Below, one piece after another: positions 27,352 through 38,198 of a stretch of DNA of 64,000 nucleotides; position 1 is the stretch's first letter, and each line of letters starts with the position of its first letter. The stretch lies in NCBI RefSeq assembly GCF_003634555.1, contig NZ_RBKS01000001.1:1364001-1428000 (forward strand). The letters are read 5' to 3'. The notes beneath the pieces are model-generated. The model was not told where the DNA came from. It saw only the letters and a list, made by a program, of their open reading frames with translations, and made no database searches. A program made the translations under genes and the position numbers. Source of the stretch: Frondihabitans australicus. Its GTDB lineage: Bacteria > Actinomycetota > Actinomycetes > Actinomycetales > Microbacteriaceae.

Positions 27352-28826
27352 CGGACGCCGCGCATCAGGCGCAGCACCGGGCGGGCGATCAGCAGGAGCA
27401 CGACGCCGACCGCGACCGACACGAGGCCGAGCGTCGTGAAGTACGGCACCTCGTTGGTCGGGTCGTAGACCCCGGCGAGGAGGCCCGACGCCGCCGACCC
27501 CAGCGCCACCGACAGGAAGAACAGCGCGACCATCTGCGTGCGGAACTTCTCGGGCGCGAGCTTCGTCGCCGCCGACAGGCCGACGGGGGAGAGCATGAGC
27601 TCCGCCACCGTGAAGACGAGCAGAATCAGCACGACCGCGATCACCGGTGTGCCGTGGGGCCCCGTGCCGCTGAACGGCAGGAAGAGGAGGAACCCGAGCC
27701 CGACGATGCCGACGCCCAGACCGAACTTCACCGGGGTGGACGGCTGGCGCGGCCCGAGCTTGGTCCAGATCGCGGCGAACACGCCCGACAGGATGATGAT
27801 GAAGATCGGGTTGATCGACTGCACCCAGGCGACCGGGAACTCCCACCCGAACACGTCGCGGTTCAGCCGCTTGACCGCGTAGATCGTCAGCAGGGTGAAC
27901 TGCTGCTGGTAGATCGACCAGAAGACCACGCTGGCGAGGAAGAGCGGGATGAACGCGAACACGCGACTCCGCTCGTCGGCCGTGATGATCCGGCTGGTGA
28001 GGATCACGATGAAGTAGGCCACCGACGCCGCCGCGCTCACGCCGATGACGACGTAGGCGAGTTTCGACGCCGTCACGAGGTGCAGCGCCACGGCGAGGAC
28101 GATGACGACGAGCGCGACGACGGCGACAATGGCCATGCGGAGGCGGCCCGACGCGGGGAGCGGGTCGGGCAACTCGAGGGTCGTGTGCGGCAGTCGACGG
28201 CGCCCGAACCAGTATTGTGCGAGCCCGAGGGCCATGCCGACGGCGGCGAGGCCGAAGCCGTAGTGGAACCCGAGCGTCGACTGCAGGAGGCCGGTCAGCA
28301 GCGGGCCGACGAACGCGCCGAGGTTGATGCCGAGGTAGTAGAGCGAGAAGCCCGCGTCGCGGCGCGTGTCGCCCTCGGAGTACAGCGTGCCGACGAGGGA
28401 CGTGGCCGTCGCCTTCAGGCCGCCGGAGCCCACGGCGATGAGGATGAGGCCCACGGCGATGCCGCCGACCCCCGGGATCAGCGCCAGGGCGATGTGCCCG
28501 AGCATGACGATCGTCGCCGAGACGAGCAGGGTCCGCTGCGGCGCGAGCAGCCGGTCGGCGACCCAGGCGCCGAGGATCGTCGCCAGGTACACGCCGCCGC
28601 TGTACGCCCCGGCGATGCCCGCGGCCGTGGCCTCGTCGATGCCGAGGCCGCCCTTGGCCGTCGAGTAGAACAGGTACAGCAGCAGGATCGCCTGCATGCC
28701 GTAGAACGAGAAGCGCTCCCACAGCTCGACGCCGAACAGGGTCGCGAGCGGACGCGGCTGGCCGAAGAACCCGGTGTCGAGTTCCTCGCTGTCGTCGGTC
28801 GAACGGTCGGTGGGGGTGGTGCTCAT
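27348..28826 (-). CDS. POT family proton-coupled oligopeptide transporter
   Basis: 492 residues with 12-14 membrane helices. The family signature is clear: LWERFSFYGMQAILLLYL in helix 1 (ExxERFxYY type), GAWVADRLLAPQRTLL, and GLKATATSLVGTLY. It imports di- and tripeptides with protons, as DtpT does. ATG 28826 (MSTTPTDRS) is used; ATG 28844 and 28865 are alternatives and none has a good SD. Its TAG overlaps the TAG of the convergent ABC gene in CTAG. Confidence 0.92.
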   Translation of the reverse strand: MSTTPTDRSTDDSEELDTGFFGQPRPLATLFGVELWERFSFYGMQAILLLYLFYSTAKGGLGIDEATAAGIAGAYSGGVYLATILGAWVADRLLAPQRTLLVSATIVMLGHIALALIPGVGGIAVGLILIAVGSGGLKATATSLVGTLYSEGDTRRDAGFSLYYLGINLGAFVGPLLTGLLQSTLGFHYGFGLAAVGMALGLAQYWFGRRRLPHTTLELPDPLPASGRLRMAIVAVVALVVIVLAVALHLVTASKLAYVVIGVSAAASVAYFIVILTSRIITADERSRVFAFIPLFLASVVFWSIYQQQFTLLTIYAVKRLNRDVFGWEFPVAWVQSINPIFIIILSGVFAAIWTKLGPRQPSTPVKFGLGVGIVGLGFLLFLPFSGTGPHGTPVIAVVLILLVFTVAELMLSPVGLSAATKLAPEKFRTQMVALFFLSVALGSAASGLLAGVYDPTNEVPYFTTLGLVSVAVGVVLLLIARPVLRLMRGVR

Positions 28827-29016
28827 GGTGGGCCATGGTGCCATATCAGATGCCGTGGGGGCCAAATCCGTCGGGCGGCTGTGGATGGGCAGACTTCAGG
28901 ATCCTGCTGCCGCCTGACGAAACCCGCTCGTTCTGGTAACGTTGACGGCTGGCCGTTCGGCCGTTTCCGTCTGCCCTGGCAAAACCCAGTGCACCCCAGA
29001 CTCCCAAGGATTCCCC

Positions 29017-29271
29017 ATGAAGACCGACATCCACCCCGAGTACAAGGCGATCGTGTTCCGCGACCTCGCCTCCGGTGAGACCTTCCTCACCCGCTCGACC
29101 GCGACCAGCGACAAGACGATCGAGCTCGACGGCGTCACGTACCCCGTCATCGACGTCGAGATCTCGTCGGCGTCGCACCCGTTCTACACGGGCAAGCAGC
29201 GCATCCTCGACTCGGCCGGTCGTGTCGAGAAGTTCAACCAGCGCTTCAAGAACTTCGGCGGCGCCAAGTAA
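29017..29271 (+). CDS. rpmE2: 50S ribosomal protein L31 type B
   Basis: 84 residues, [20 protein letters not shown] followed by [12 protein letters not shown] and [20 protein letters not shown]. It is the type B form: there is no Cys, so it does not bind zinc. In several actinobacteria this form replaces the zinc L31 when zinc is scarce, under Zur control; I see no clear Zur box here. AAGGA lies 8 bases before ATG. A strong terminator follows, so it is a single-gene unit. Confidence 0.95.
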   Translation: MKTDIHPEYKAIVFRDLASGETFLTRSTATSDKTIELDGVTYPVIDVEISSASHPFYTGKQRILDSAGRVEKFNQRFKNFGGAK

Positions 29272-29285
29272 GTCGACGCTCTGCC

Positions 29286-29323
29286 CGAAGGGCCCGGCAC
29301 GCACTCGAGTGCCGGGCCCTTCG
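29286..29323 (+). terminator. Terminator of rpmE2
   Basis: A perfect 15-bp stem (CGAAGGGCCCGGCAC 29286-29300 and complement 29309-29323) with an 8-nt loop. Very similar in sequence to the rbpA terminator. Confidence 0.85.
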
Positions 29324-29374
29324 CCGTTCTCGGGCCTGCACCGCGATGACGGTGGGCGCCGCTACCCTGGGGGC

Positions 29375-30099
29375 GTGAGTACAGCACCTGTCGACGACGC
29401 GACCGTCGGGCCCATACCGGTCAACTGGTGGGACGGCCTCGGCGTCTTCGACCTCGAGACGACGGGCATCGACGTCGAGACCGCGCGCATCGTCACCGCT
29501 CACGTCGGGGTCATCGACTCCACCGGCGCGTCGATCGCGCACGGCGAGTGGCTGGCCGACCCGGGCGTCGAAATCCCGCCGCAGGCGTCGGCCGTGCACG
29601 GCATCACCACCGAGCGCGCGCAGGCCGAGGGCCGCCCCGCGCCCGAGGTGGTCGCCGAGATCATCGCCGCACTCCGCGCGGTCTTCGTGCGGGGCATCCC
29701 GCTCGTCATCTACAACGCCCCCTACGACCTCACCGTCCTCGACCGCGAGGCCAAGCGCTACGGCCTCGAGCCGCTCGGCGACGACGGCTTCGTCGTCGAC
29801 CCGCTCGTCATCGACAAGGCCGTCGACCGCTGGCGCAAGGGCAAGCGCACCCTCGAGGCCGCCGCGGAGTTCTACGAGGTGTCGCTCACCGACGCGCACG
29901 ACGCCGGTGCCGACGCAATCGCCGCAGGCCGGGTCGCGCAGGCGATGGCGCGCCGCCACGGCGACACGCTCAACGTGCCCGCGCACGAGCTGCACCAGCT
30001 GCAGGTGGGCTGGTGCAGCGAGCAGGCCGCCAGCTTCCAGGAGTACATGCGCCGACGCGACCCGGCGTTCACCGCTTCCGGCGAGTGGCCACGCAAGCC

Positions 30100-30103
<4 letters not shown>
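29375..30103 (+). CDS. DEDDh 3'-5' exonuclease (DnaQ-like)
   Basis: 242 residues. Exo I: FDLETTG (DxE); Exo II: region YNAPYDLTVLD; Exo III: DAHDAGADA with the catalytic His and Asp, so it is a DEDDh nuclease similar to the DNA polymerase III epsilon subunit. Likely role is DNA or RNA trimming or proofreading in trans. The C-terminal 30 residues are extra. Leaderless: TACCCT (29363-29368) six bases before GTG. TAG shared with convergent treS in CTAG (30100-30103). Confidence 0.9.
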
Positions 30104-31848
<1,745 letters not shown>

Positions 31849-31941
31849 CGTTCTCCTTCGGGCTGGCGGATTGCCCCACCCTACGACGGCGCGCGCGCCC
31901 GCCGTCCAGAGTCGTCCGAGCCGCGTCTTTAGACTGGCCGG

Positions 31942-34023
31942 GTGACTCCTGACAGCCCGACCGTGCCCTCGCCCTACGCCGATCGGCTCGACGGGCTCCA
32001 GATCGAGGCACGGCGCGTCACGGCCGGGGAAGTCGACACGGCCTACTGGGTCTACGGCGACGACGACGCACCTCAGACGCTGCTGATGGTGCACGGCTTC
32101 CGCGGCGAGCACCACGGCCTCGAGCCGATCGCAGCCCACCTCGACGGCCTTCGCGACGGCTCGCTGCGGGTCGTCGCGCCCGACCTTCCCGGATTCGGGG
32201 CGTCCGCGCCGTTCCGCGGGCGGGAGCACAGCGTGCCTTCGTACGCGAAGTGGCTGGTGGCGTTCTCCGGGGCGCTCGGACTCGGCCCCGGGGTCGTGGT
32301 GCTCGGGCATTCGTTCGGGTCGATCGTGTCGGCGGCGGCTCTCGCCGGGGCGCCCGGGCGGCCGGCACTGCCGGCGGCGCGGCTGATCCTGGTCAACCCG
32401 ATCGCTGCTCCTGCGCTCAAGGGGCCCCGAGGGGTCTTCAGCCGGCTCGCAGTGCTCTACTACTGGGCCGGGGCCGCGCTGCCCGAGGTGCTGGGCGAGC
32501 CCGCGCTCAAGAGCCGCTTCGTCACGCGCGTGATCAGCGAGGCTATGGCGAAGACGCGGTCGAAGCCGCTGCGGTCGTGGATCCACGACCAGCACGACGT
32601 CTACTTCTCACGCTTCGCCGACCGGCAGGTCGTGCTCGAGGCGTTCAAGGCGTCCGTCTCGACCGACGTGTCGACGTACGCCTCGGGCATCGCGCAGCCG
32701 ACCCTGCTGGTGGCCGCCGACCGCGACGACGTCACGGCGCTTCCCGCGCAGTACGCGCTTCAGCAGAAGTTCGCTCGCGCCGAGCTCGACGTGATCCACG
32801 GGGTCGGGCACCTGATCCACTATGAGAAGCCGCGCGAGGCGGCTCTCGCGATCGGGGACTTCCTGGCTCGCGGCGAGGCGTCGTTCACGCCGGCATCGGG
32901 GGCAGATCTGGGCGCAGGAGCAGCAGACCGCCCGCTCGACATCCTGCTCGACTGCCGGTACGTGCGCACGGGGCAGCACGACGGCATCAGCCGATTCACC
33001 GCGGGCCTCGTCACCGCCCTCGCGCCGCTGGCGGCCGCTCGGGGCCATCGTCTCCGCCTGCTCGTGAGCGACCGCCGCCAGCTCTCGAAGTTGCCCCGGC
33101 TGCCCTTCGTCGTGGGGACCGATCCGACCAGCCCGTTCGAGCCGCTCGTCGCGACCCGGATCAACCGCCTCGCGCCCGACATCGTCTGGTCGCCCATGCA
33201 GACGATGGGCACCTTCGGGCGCGGCTACCGCCTCGTGCTCACGCTGCACGACCTCATCTACTACACGAACCGGACGCCGCCGCCCGAGTTCAACCCCGTG
33301 ATCCGTATGCTGTGGCGGGCGTACCACCTGGCGTGGTGGCCTCAGCGGCTCCTGCTCAACCGGGCGGACGCCGTTGTCACGGTGTCGTCGACCACGGCGG
33401 CGGCGATCGCCGAGCACCGGCTCACGGCGCGGCCGGTGTCGGTGGTGGCGAATGCCGCGGATCCTGCGCCCTCTGGCCTTGTCGCGCGCACGGCGCCCGC
33501 GACTCGCGACCTCGTCTACATGGGGTCGTTCATGCCGTACAAGAACGTGGCGACGCTCGCTTCGGCGATGCAGTCTCTCGCGGCGGACGGGTACCGGCTG
33601 CACCTGATGAGCCGGGTGTCGCCCGCCCAGCGCGCGTCGCTCTCGGCGCTCGCCCCTGCCGGATCGCTCGTCTTCCACGACGGGGCGTCGGACGACGAGT
33701 ACCAGGCGGTGCTGCTGGGTGCGACGGCCGTGGTGTCGGCGTCGCTGAACGAGGGGTTCGGGATTCCGCTCGTCGAGGGCATGGTGCTCGGCACGCCGGC
33801 CGTGGTGAGCGACATCCCGATCTTCCGCGAGATCGGCGGGGAGGCGGCGATGTACTTCGAACCGTCGTCGCCTGCGTCGGTGGCGGCTGCGGTGCGGCGG
33901 GTGTCGGCGCCCGACGAGTGGGCTGCGCGGAGCGCGGCGTCGCTGGCGCAGGCCGCTCGGTTCAGCTGGGATGCCTCGGCCGGGGTGCTGCTCGACCTGC
34001 TGGAGCGGACGGCACGAGGCTAG
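31942..34023 (+). CDS. Alpha/beta hydrolase-GT4 glycosyltransferase fusion
   Basis: 693 residues in one open frame. Residues 1-315 are an alpha/beta hydrolase: LMVHGFRGEH (oxyanion), GHSFGS (nucleophile, about 122), and a catalytic His in GVGHLIHYEKP (about 287). Residues 330-693 are a GT4-type glycosyltransferase: LLDCRYVRTGQHDGISRF, LTLHDLIYYTNR, YMGSFMPYKNVATL and NEGFGIPLVEGMVLG (about 602). The linker (residues 318-330) is encoded by a copy of the dispersed 12-mer. Leaderless: TAGACT (31930-31935) six bases before GTG. Substrates are unknown; a coupled acyl and sugar modification is one possibility. Confidence 0.85.
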   Translation: MTPDSPTVPSPYADRLDGLQIEARRVTAGEVDTAYWVYGDDDAPQTLLMVHGFRGEHHGLEPIAAHLDGLRDGSLRVVAPDLPGFGASAPFRGREHSVPSYAKWLVAFSGALGLGPGVVVLGHSFGSIVSAAALAGAPGRPALPAARLILVNPIAAPALKGPRGVFSRLAVLYYWAGAALPEVLGEPALKSRFVTRVISEAMAKTRSKPLRSWIHDQHDVYFSRFADRQVVLEAFKASVSTDVSTYASGIAQPTLLVAADRDDVTALPAQYALQQKFARAELDVIHGVGHLIHYEKPREAALAIGDFLARGEASFTPASGADLGAGAADRPLDILLDCRYVRTGQHDGISRFTAGLVTALAPLAAARGHRLRLLVSDRRQLSKLPRLPFVVGTDPTSPFEPLVATRINRLAPDIVWSPMQTMGTFGRGYRLVLTLHDLIYYTNRTPPPEFNPVIRMLWRAYHLAWWPQRLLLNRADAVVTVSSTTAAAIAEHRLTARPVSVVANAADPAPSGLVARTAPATRDLVYMGSFMPYKNVATLASAMQSLAADGYRLHLMSRVSPAQRASLSALAPAGSLVFHDGASDDEYQAVLLGATAVVSASLNEGFGIPLVEGMVLGTPAVVSDIPIFREIGGEAAMYFEPSSPASVAAAVRRVSAPDEWAARSAASLAQAARFSWDASAGVLLDLLERTARG

Positions 34024-34106
34024 CGCCGGGGCGACTTCGCCCAGGCGGGAACACGTGCGCATTTCTGCGTATGGGCCACGACGACGTGGGGCCCTAGCGT
34101 GTCCGC

Positions 34107-34892
34107 ATGCTCATCAAAGGACCTTCAGCTCCCGCGTCGATCCCTCCGCCACCGGAGGTCGTGCGCGATAGCTTCGTCGAGGCCGCTCGGCTGGCTGCGC
34201 CCAACATCATCCGCCGGCGCGCGATCCTCGACGAGATCCTCGCGGACCGTGATGTCACCTCGTCCCCTGAGCCTCTTCGGAGGCTGGCGACCATGGCTGT
34301 GCCGATCGCACGGGATGGAGTCCTGGAGATGCAGGAGATCCCCTATCTCGAGCGACCTGAGACCTTGATGGCGGCTTTCGACGATCTGGCGGTCGAATCG
34401 GGCCCGGCCCCCTGGGGAGAAGACCGGATGCAGGAGCTTCGCGACGACGCGTTCCTCTTCCGGCAGTGGCTCGCCGCTGAAGAACGCGTCCTCGCCGACG
34501 CCGGACTCCCCGTGTTAAGCATTTCAGAACTCCGCAGGGAGCTGACGGGCGCGATCAGGGAACCGCGCCGGGCGCCGGAAGACCTGCACGCGCCTCTCGC
34601 CATGGTCGCGGAATCGTTGGCGTCGGACGCACGCCATCTCGGACCGGATGCCTCGTCGGATCATGAGCACGGACCACACAGCCTCGCGTCGAGCAAGGCA
34701 CTCTGGGCTCGCATCCGAGGCGCGGCCACGATCATCGGCGGCGGTGCGAGCATCGTCGCCGACATCCCGCACCCCTTCCTGACCGGCGGGGTGAGCATCG
34801 GCGTGGCCCTGATCTCCATCAGCGGAGGAATCTCCATGATCGCCGACGGAGTGGCCAGGGTGACCGAGACCATGGAGCCGAACCAGGGGTAG
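34107..34892 (+). CDS. Unknown protein with C-terminal membrane segments
   Basis: 261 residues with no family I recognise. N-terminal 200 residues are soluble, charged and helical (VVRDSFVEAARLAAPNIIRR, LFRQWLAAEERVLADAG). The end has Gly/Ala/Ile-rich stretches (TIIGGGASIVADIPH, GVSIGVALISISGGISMIA) that look like two short membrane or membrane-active helices. Leaderless: TAGCGT (34095-34100) six bases before ATG. Its base use is slightly less GC-rich than its neighbours, so it may be acquired. Confidence 0.65.
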   Translation: MLIKGPSAPASIPPPPEVVRDSFVEAARLAAPNIIRRRAILDEILADRDVTSSPEPLRRLATMAVPIARDGVLEMQEIPYLERPETLMAAFDDLAVESGPAPWGEDRMQELRDDAFLFRQWLAAEERVLADAGLPVLSISELRRELTGAIREPRRAPEDLHAPLAMVAESLASDARHLGPDASSDHEHGPHSLASSKALWARIRGAATIIGGGASIVADIPHPFLTGGVSIGVALISISGGISMIADGVARVTETMEPNQG

Positions 34893-35023
34893 CCGGCACG
34901 GCACGAGGCCGCCTGATCCGAACCGCCCCGTTCGGGGGATCGTGGCACGGCGGCGACCGCCGTAGCGTGGTGGGGCCATCATCGCTCGTGGTTCCTGGGG
35001 GGACCGCCACGACAGGAGACCAC

Positions 35024-36199
35024 GTGACCTACGCGCCCGCCTCCGCGCCCGTCCGACCGCCGCTGCGCTTCGTCGTGCCGCCCGGATGGCCCGAGCCGTC
35101 GCCGTCGTGGGTGTCGCGCAACCAGGGCTGGCAGCCACCCGCAGGCTGGGTGCCTCCGGTCGCCGCGGGGTGGCCGCGTCCTGCCGCCGCACCCCGAGGC
35201 TGGTCTTTCTGGGCGCAGGAGCCCGGCGCCTGGAGCTCGTTCCGAGAGCCCTACCGCCGCGCCGCGCTGAGCCAGATCCGCGTCGGGGCGATCTTCATGG
35301 GCGTCGGCTTCGGAGTCACGCTGCTGGGGCTGCTCGGTGTGCTCGGGCCGGTTTTCCTGATCCTGTGGGGGCCTGTGATCTTCGGCGCGATCAGGGTTGT
35401 GACGGGCCTCGTGAACCTGCGCCGCGCGGATGCCCACGCCCGGGCGGCGCTCGCCTCGCGCGCCCTGCAGGTGCGCAGCGCACAGGACGCGGCCCTGTAC
35501 CCGCAGTACCTGGCCGAGACCGCCGCCACGCGCGCGGCCACGGGGCAGCCGGCGATGTTGCTGGAGCAGCTGTCGTACGCGCTGGACTCCGAGCCATGGG
35601 GGAGCGCGACGCCGCGGCAGGCGACGCTCGCACCGGTCGGTGGGTCGTACGGTTCGGGGTCGATCGGCGGGGCTTACGGCGCGTACGGCGCCTACGGCTC
35701 GGGCTACGGGGCGGTGTCGCCCTGGGCGCCCCCGGTCGTCGAAGCGCGGCGGTCGGAACTCAGCGTGCGCAAGCGCTTCTGGATCCCGCTCGCGTCGATC
35801 GGCGCGGTGCTGATCGTGCTCGTCGCCATCGGGGCGGTGACCGACCTCAGCCATTCGCCGGCGTCGAGTGCGGGAACGGGTGTCACCGACAGCACCGGCC
35901 GCCACTGGCCGCCGAACACCGGCAACTACAGCCTCAGCGGGGTGAAGTACGAAATCGTCGACTCCGGGCCGTGCAGCACGTCGCTGGGATGCATCCAGGC
36001 CGACATCACCGCGCCCACGGCCTGCGCGTCGGCGACGATCACGTGGGGCTTCTCGGACGCCGCCAACGGCGACGACAAGGCGGTGCGCGCGAGCACGGTG
36101 ACTTTCGTGGCCGGGCAGACGGAGCATGTGTCGATCCCCGAGGACTCCCAGCTGGAGCCTCTGAAGTACATGTTCCTCGACAGCATCACCTGCGCGTGA
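35024..36199 (+). CDS. Membrane protein with Pro/Trp-rich N-terminus, unknown
   Basis: 391 residues. N-terminal 60 residues are rich in Pro and Trp (PPGWPEPSPSW, GWQPPAGWVPP), a form seen at the start of many actinobacterial membrane proteins. Two membrane helices lie near 85-125 (IFMGVGFGVTLLGLLGVLG), a Gly/Tyr-rich spacer (GGAYGAYGAYGSGYGA) near 205-225, a third helix near 255 and an exported C-terminal domain with four Cys. GTG 35024 has AGGAG 6 bases upstream. Its stop overlaps the next gene. A dispersed 12-mer copy lies in the N-terminal part. Confidence 0.7.
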   Translation: MTYAPASAPVRPPLRFVVPPGWPEPSPSWVSRNQGWQPPAGWVPPVAAGWPRPAAAPRGWSFWAQEPGAWSSFREPYRRAALSQIRVGAIFMGVGFGVTLLGLLGVLGPVFLILWGPVIFGAIRVVTGLVNLRRADAHARAALASRALQVRSAQDAALYPQYLAETAATRAATGQPAMLLEQLSYALDSEPWGSATPRQATLAPVGGSYGSGSIGGAYGAYGAYGSGYGAVSPWAPPVVEARRSELSVRKRFWIPLASIGAVLIVLVAIGAVTDLSHSPASSAGTGVTDSTGRHWPPNTGNYSLSGVKYEIVDSGPCSTSLGCIQADITAPTACASATITWGFSDAANGDDKAVRASTVTFVAGQTEHVSIPEDSQLEPLKYMFLDSITCA

Positions 36200-36564
36200 G
36201 TGCGCTGCCCGACCGCGGCGACTGGGGCGGACTGCTCTGGTCGGCGAAGCCGTTCAGTGTCGGGATCCGCGAGACGATCGCGGTGAATGCGAGCGCGCCG
36301 TTTCCGCGCGGAGTCGCGCTCTACGAGAACGGAATCCTGCTCAGAAGCCTCGCCACGAAGGTGTTCGTCTCGCGGATCGACATCACCGAGATCCATCGCG
36401 GCCCGGGCTACGTCAGGATCGTCTGGGGCGCGGGCGGGCACCGGGCTTCGGCGGTGGTGAACGACCTGTGGAGGATTCGGCGCACGGTCGCCGCCCTGCG
36501 GGAACACGGATTCGACGTGCAGGGCGGACGCGCGAAGAATGACTCGTCGTGGAGGGCGCGATGA
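36196..36564 (+). CDS. Small PH-like protein, unknown function
   Basis: 122 residues (MSALPDRGDWGGLLWSAKPF...). GTG overlaps the upstream TGA by four bases and the stop overlaps the next ATG by four bases, so it is the middle of a coupled three-gene unit. The pattern of alternating strands (GVALYENGILLRSLATKVFV, YVRIVWGAGGHRASAVV) ending in a helix (LWRIRRTVAALREHGF) looks like a PH-type fold, an impression only. It is hidden in a longer frame that begins inside the neighbour, so it may be missed by gene callers. Confidence 0.65.
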   Translation: MSALPDRGDWGGLLWSAKPFSVGIRETIAVNASAPFPRGVALYENGILLRSLATKVFVSRIDITEIHRGPGYVRIVWGAGGHRASAVVNDLWRIRRTVAALREHGFDVQGGRAKNDSSWRAR

Positions 36565-37382
36565 AGTGGTTCACGGCGGCACGGGTGTTCGGGCCCGACG
36601 AGAGCGACGCACGACCCGAGTACGCGCAGCACCTGGCCGAGATCGACGACGCTCTCACGCCCGAGGTGCGCGAGCTCGCGCACGACGTCCACCTGCACGA
36701 CGCGCGGGTCGAGTCGTTCGACGCGAGCGGCGACCGGCTCCGGCTCCTGCTCGTCGCGGGCGCCAACGCCCGAGGGTACGAGCGGATCGCCCTGACCTTC
36801 GAGGGGGTGACCCTCGGCGTCCCCGAGCGGACTCGGCTGGACGAGCTGCACCTTCTGGCGGGCGACAGCGAGATCCTGTGTGACGAGGTCGACCTCGCTC
36901 CGGGCGGCCGTTTCGTGCACCGCGGCTGGGTGTGGGAGACGGGCATGTTCAGCGTCGAGTTCTCGGGCCTGCTGCTGAGCCGGGAGGCGACGACCGCGGC
37001 CGACCGCAACGCCCTCGCGGCGCGGCACGACTCGCCTGACGAGGCACGCGGGCTGAGGGACAGGTGGCTCGACTTCGAGCCTCCGCTCGTCGCCGCTGCC
37101 GCGCGAGGCGACCTCGACGAGGCGACGAAGCTCCTCGCGGGCGGCGCCTCGCCCGACTCGGCCGACGACGCCGGATGGAGCGCGCTGCATGCCGCTGCGA
37201 GTCGCTCGCACCTTGAAGTGTGCCTGCTGCTGCTCGGCGCAGGAGCGGACATCGACGTCGTCGACGACGCCGGATTCTCACCGCTGCACAATGCTCTGCG
37301 GGCGGAGGCCGCCCCGGCGGTCATCGACTACCTGCGCGCGGAGGGAGCGAAGGAACCCGAACCCGACGACGACGACGACTAG
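36561..37382 (+). CDS. Ankyrin-repeat protein
   Basis: 273 residues. The N-terminal 165 residues form an unrecognised beta-rich domain. From about 170 there are ankyrin repeats: PPLVAAAARGDLDEATKLLA, GWSALHAAASRSHLEVCLLL, and FSPLHNALRAEAAPAVIDYL, and an acidic tail of Asp. Such repeats mediate protein contacts. ATG 36561 overlaps the previous stop (ATGA). Shares CTAG with the convergent small membrane gene (37379-37382). Confidence 0.78.
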   Translation: MKWFTAARVFGPDESDARPEYAQHLAEIDDALTPEVRELAHDVHLHDARVESFDASGDRLRLLLVAGANARGYERIALTFEGVTLGVPERTRLDELHLLAGDSEILCDEVDLAPGGRFVHRGWVWETGMFSVEFSGLLLSREATTAADRNALAARHDSPDEARGLRDRWLDFEPPLVAAAARGDLDEATKLLAGGASPDSADDAGWSALHAAASRSHLEVCLLLLGAGADIDVVDDAGFSPLHNALRAEAAPAVIDYLRAEGAKEPEPDDDDD

Positions 37383-37606
37383 GGCCGAGGCGGTCCGCTC
37401 GGCCCTCCGCGACCCTGGTAGCGCGGATCCCACTCGCCGGTCGACTCGAAGCGTCGCACGGTCTTGTAGTGGCTGTGGAGCGCCCGCAGGATCGCCGTGC
37501 GGATCAGCAGGTAGGCGAGGAACAGCACCAGCAGCCCGAGCCCGACGTACACCACGACCGCGACGATGCCGAAGATGACGGCGTTGACACCTAGATCCTG
37601 GAACAT
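37379..37606 (-). CDS. Small membrane protein
   Basis: 75 residues: a long hydrophobic N-terminal half (FGIVAVVVYVGLGLLVLFLAYLLI, likely one or two helices) and a basic then Gly/Pro-rich tail (YKTVRRFESTGEWDPRYQG). ATG with GGGGGTCTC directly upstream. No family recognised. Convergent to the ankyrin gene. Confidence 0.65.
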   Translation of the reverse strand: MFQDLGVNAVIFGIVAVVVYVGLGLLVLFLAYLLIRTAILRALHSHYKTVRRFESTGEWDPRYQGRGGPSGPPRP

Positions 37607-37661
37607 GAGACCCCCTTCGCCCGCCGTCTGCGGGCTGCTCGATGCTAGCGGAATCCGTGCG

Positions 37662-38198
37662 TCAGCCCGGGTAGTTGCAGCGCCAGCCCTCGTGCGAGGT
37701 GTCCTGGTCGGCAGGATCCGAATCGGGCTGGTCCATGCGCCGCTCGACAGTGATCACCTGGCCGGGCTGCAGTTCCCTGCCGGACGACTCACCGGGGTTG
37801 ACGATGTCGACGCCGCACAGCCCGAAGCGGAGGGCGATCACCGAGTCGACGTCGCCCGAGCTCACGGTGTACGTGTAGACGCCCGGCGACGTCTCGACCG
37901 CGGTGCCTTCGGCGTTCGCGCGGGCGCCGTGGTCCTTCGCCGGCCACTCCTGGATGGTGTCGGTCGCGACGGACGTGGGCTGCGAGGTGGCGTTCTCGGC
38001 GGCCGCCTGGTTGCGCCCGGCGGCGATGGCCGCGTGATCCTGCGCGCTGAGGGTGCGTGACGTCGGATCGGGCGTCGAAGACGGCGCAGGAGCAGACGTG
38101 CCCAGCCCGTGCCCGGTCGTGCAGCCCGCCAGCAGGACCAGGCCCAGGACCGTGGCGACGGCTGCCGCGGCACACGTGTGCGACCTTCTGCGGGGCAT
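37662..38198 (-). CDS. Putative lipoprotein with LysM-like domain
   Basis: 178 residues. Signal peptide with lipobox LLAGC near residue 25, a Ser/Thr/Pro spacer, then a C-terminal region with the LysM pattern: YTYTVSSGDVDSVIALRFG followed by ELQPGQVITV. LysM domains bind peptidoglycan glycan. ATG 38198 overlaps the stop of the upstream gene by one base (TGATG), so the two lipoproteins are coupled. Two further Cys in LCGVD and WRCNYPG may form a disulfide. Confidence 0.75.
   Translation of the reverse strand: MPRRRSHTCAAAAVATVLGLVLLAGCTTGHGLGTSAPAPSSTPDPTSRTLSAQDHAAIAAGRNQAAAENATSQPTSVATDTIQEWPAKDHGARANAEGTAVETSPGVYTYTVSSGDVDSVIALRFGLCGVDIVNPGESSGRELQPGQVITVERRMDQPDSDPADQDTSHEGWRCNYPG

Noticed and set aside
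28827-29016. A Zur site upstream of rpmE2
   Set aside because: No palindrome resembling the actinobacterial Zur box was found before the gene.
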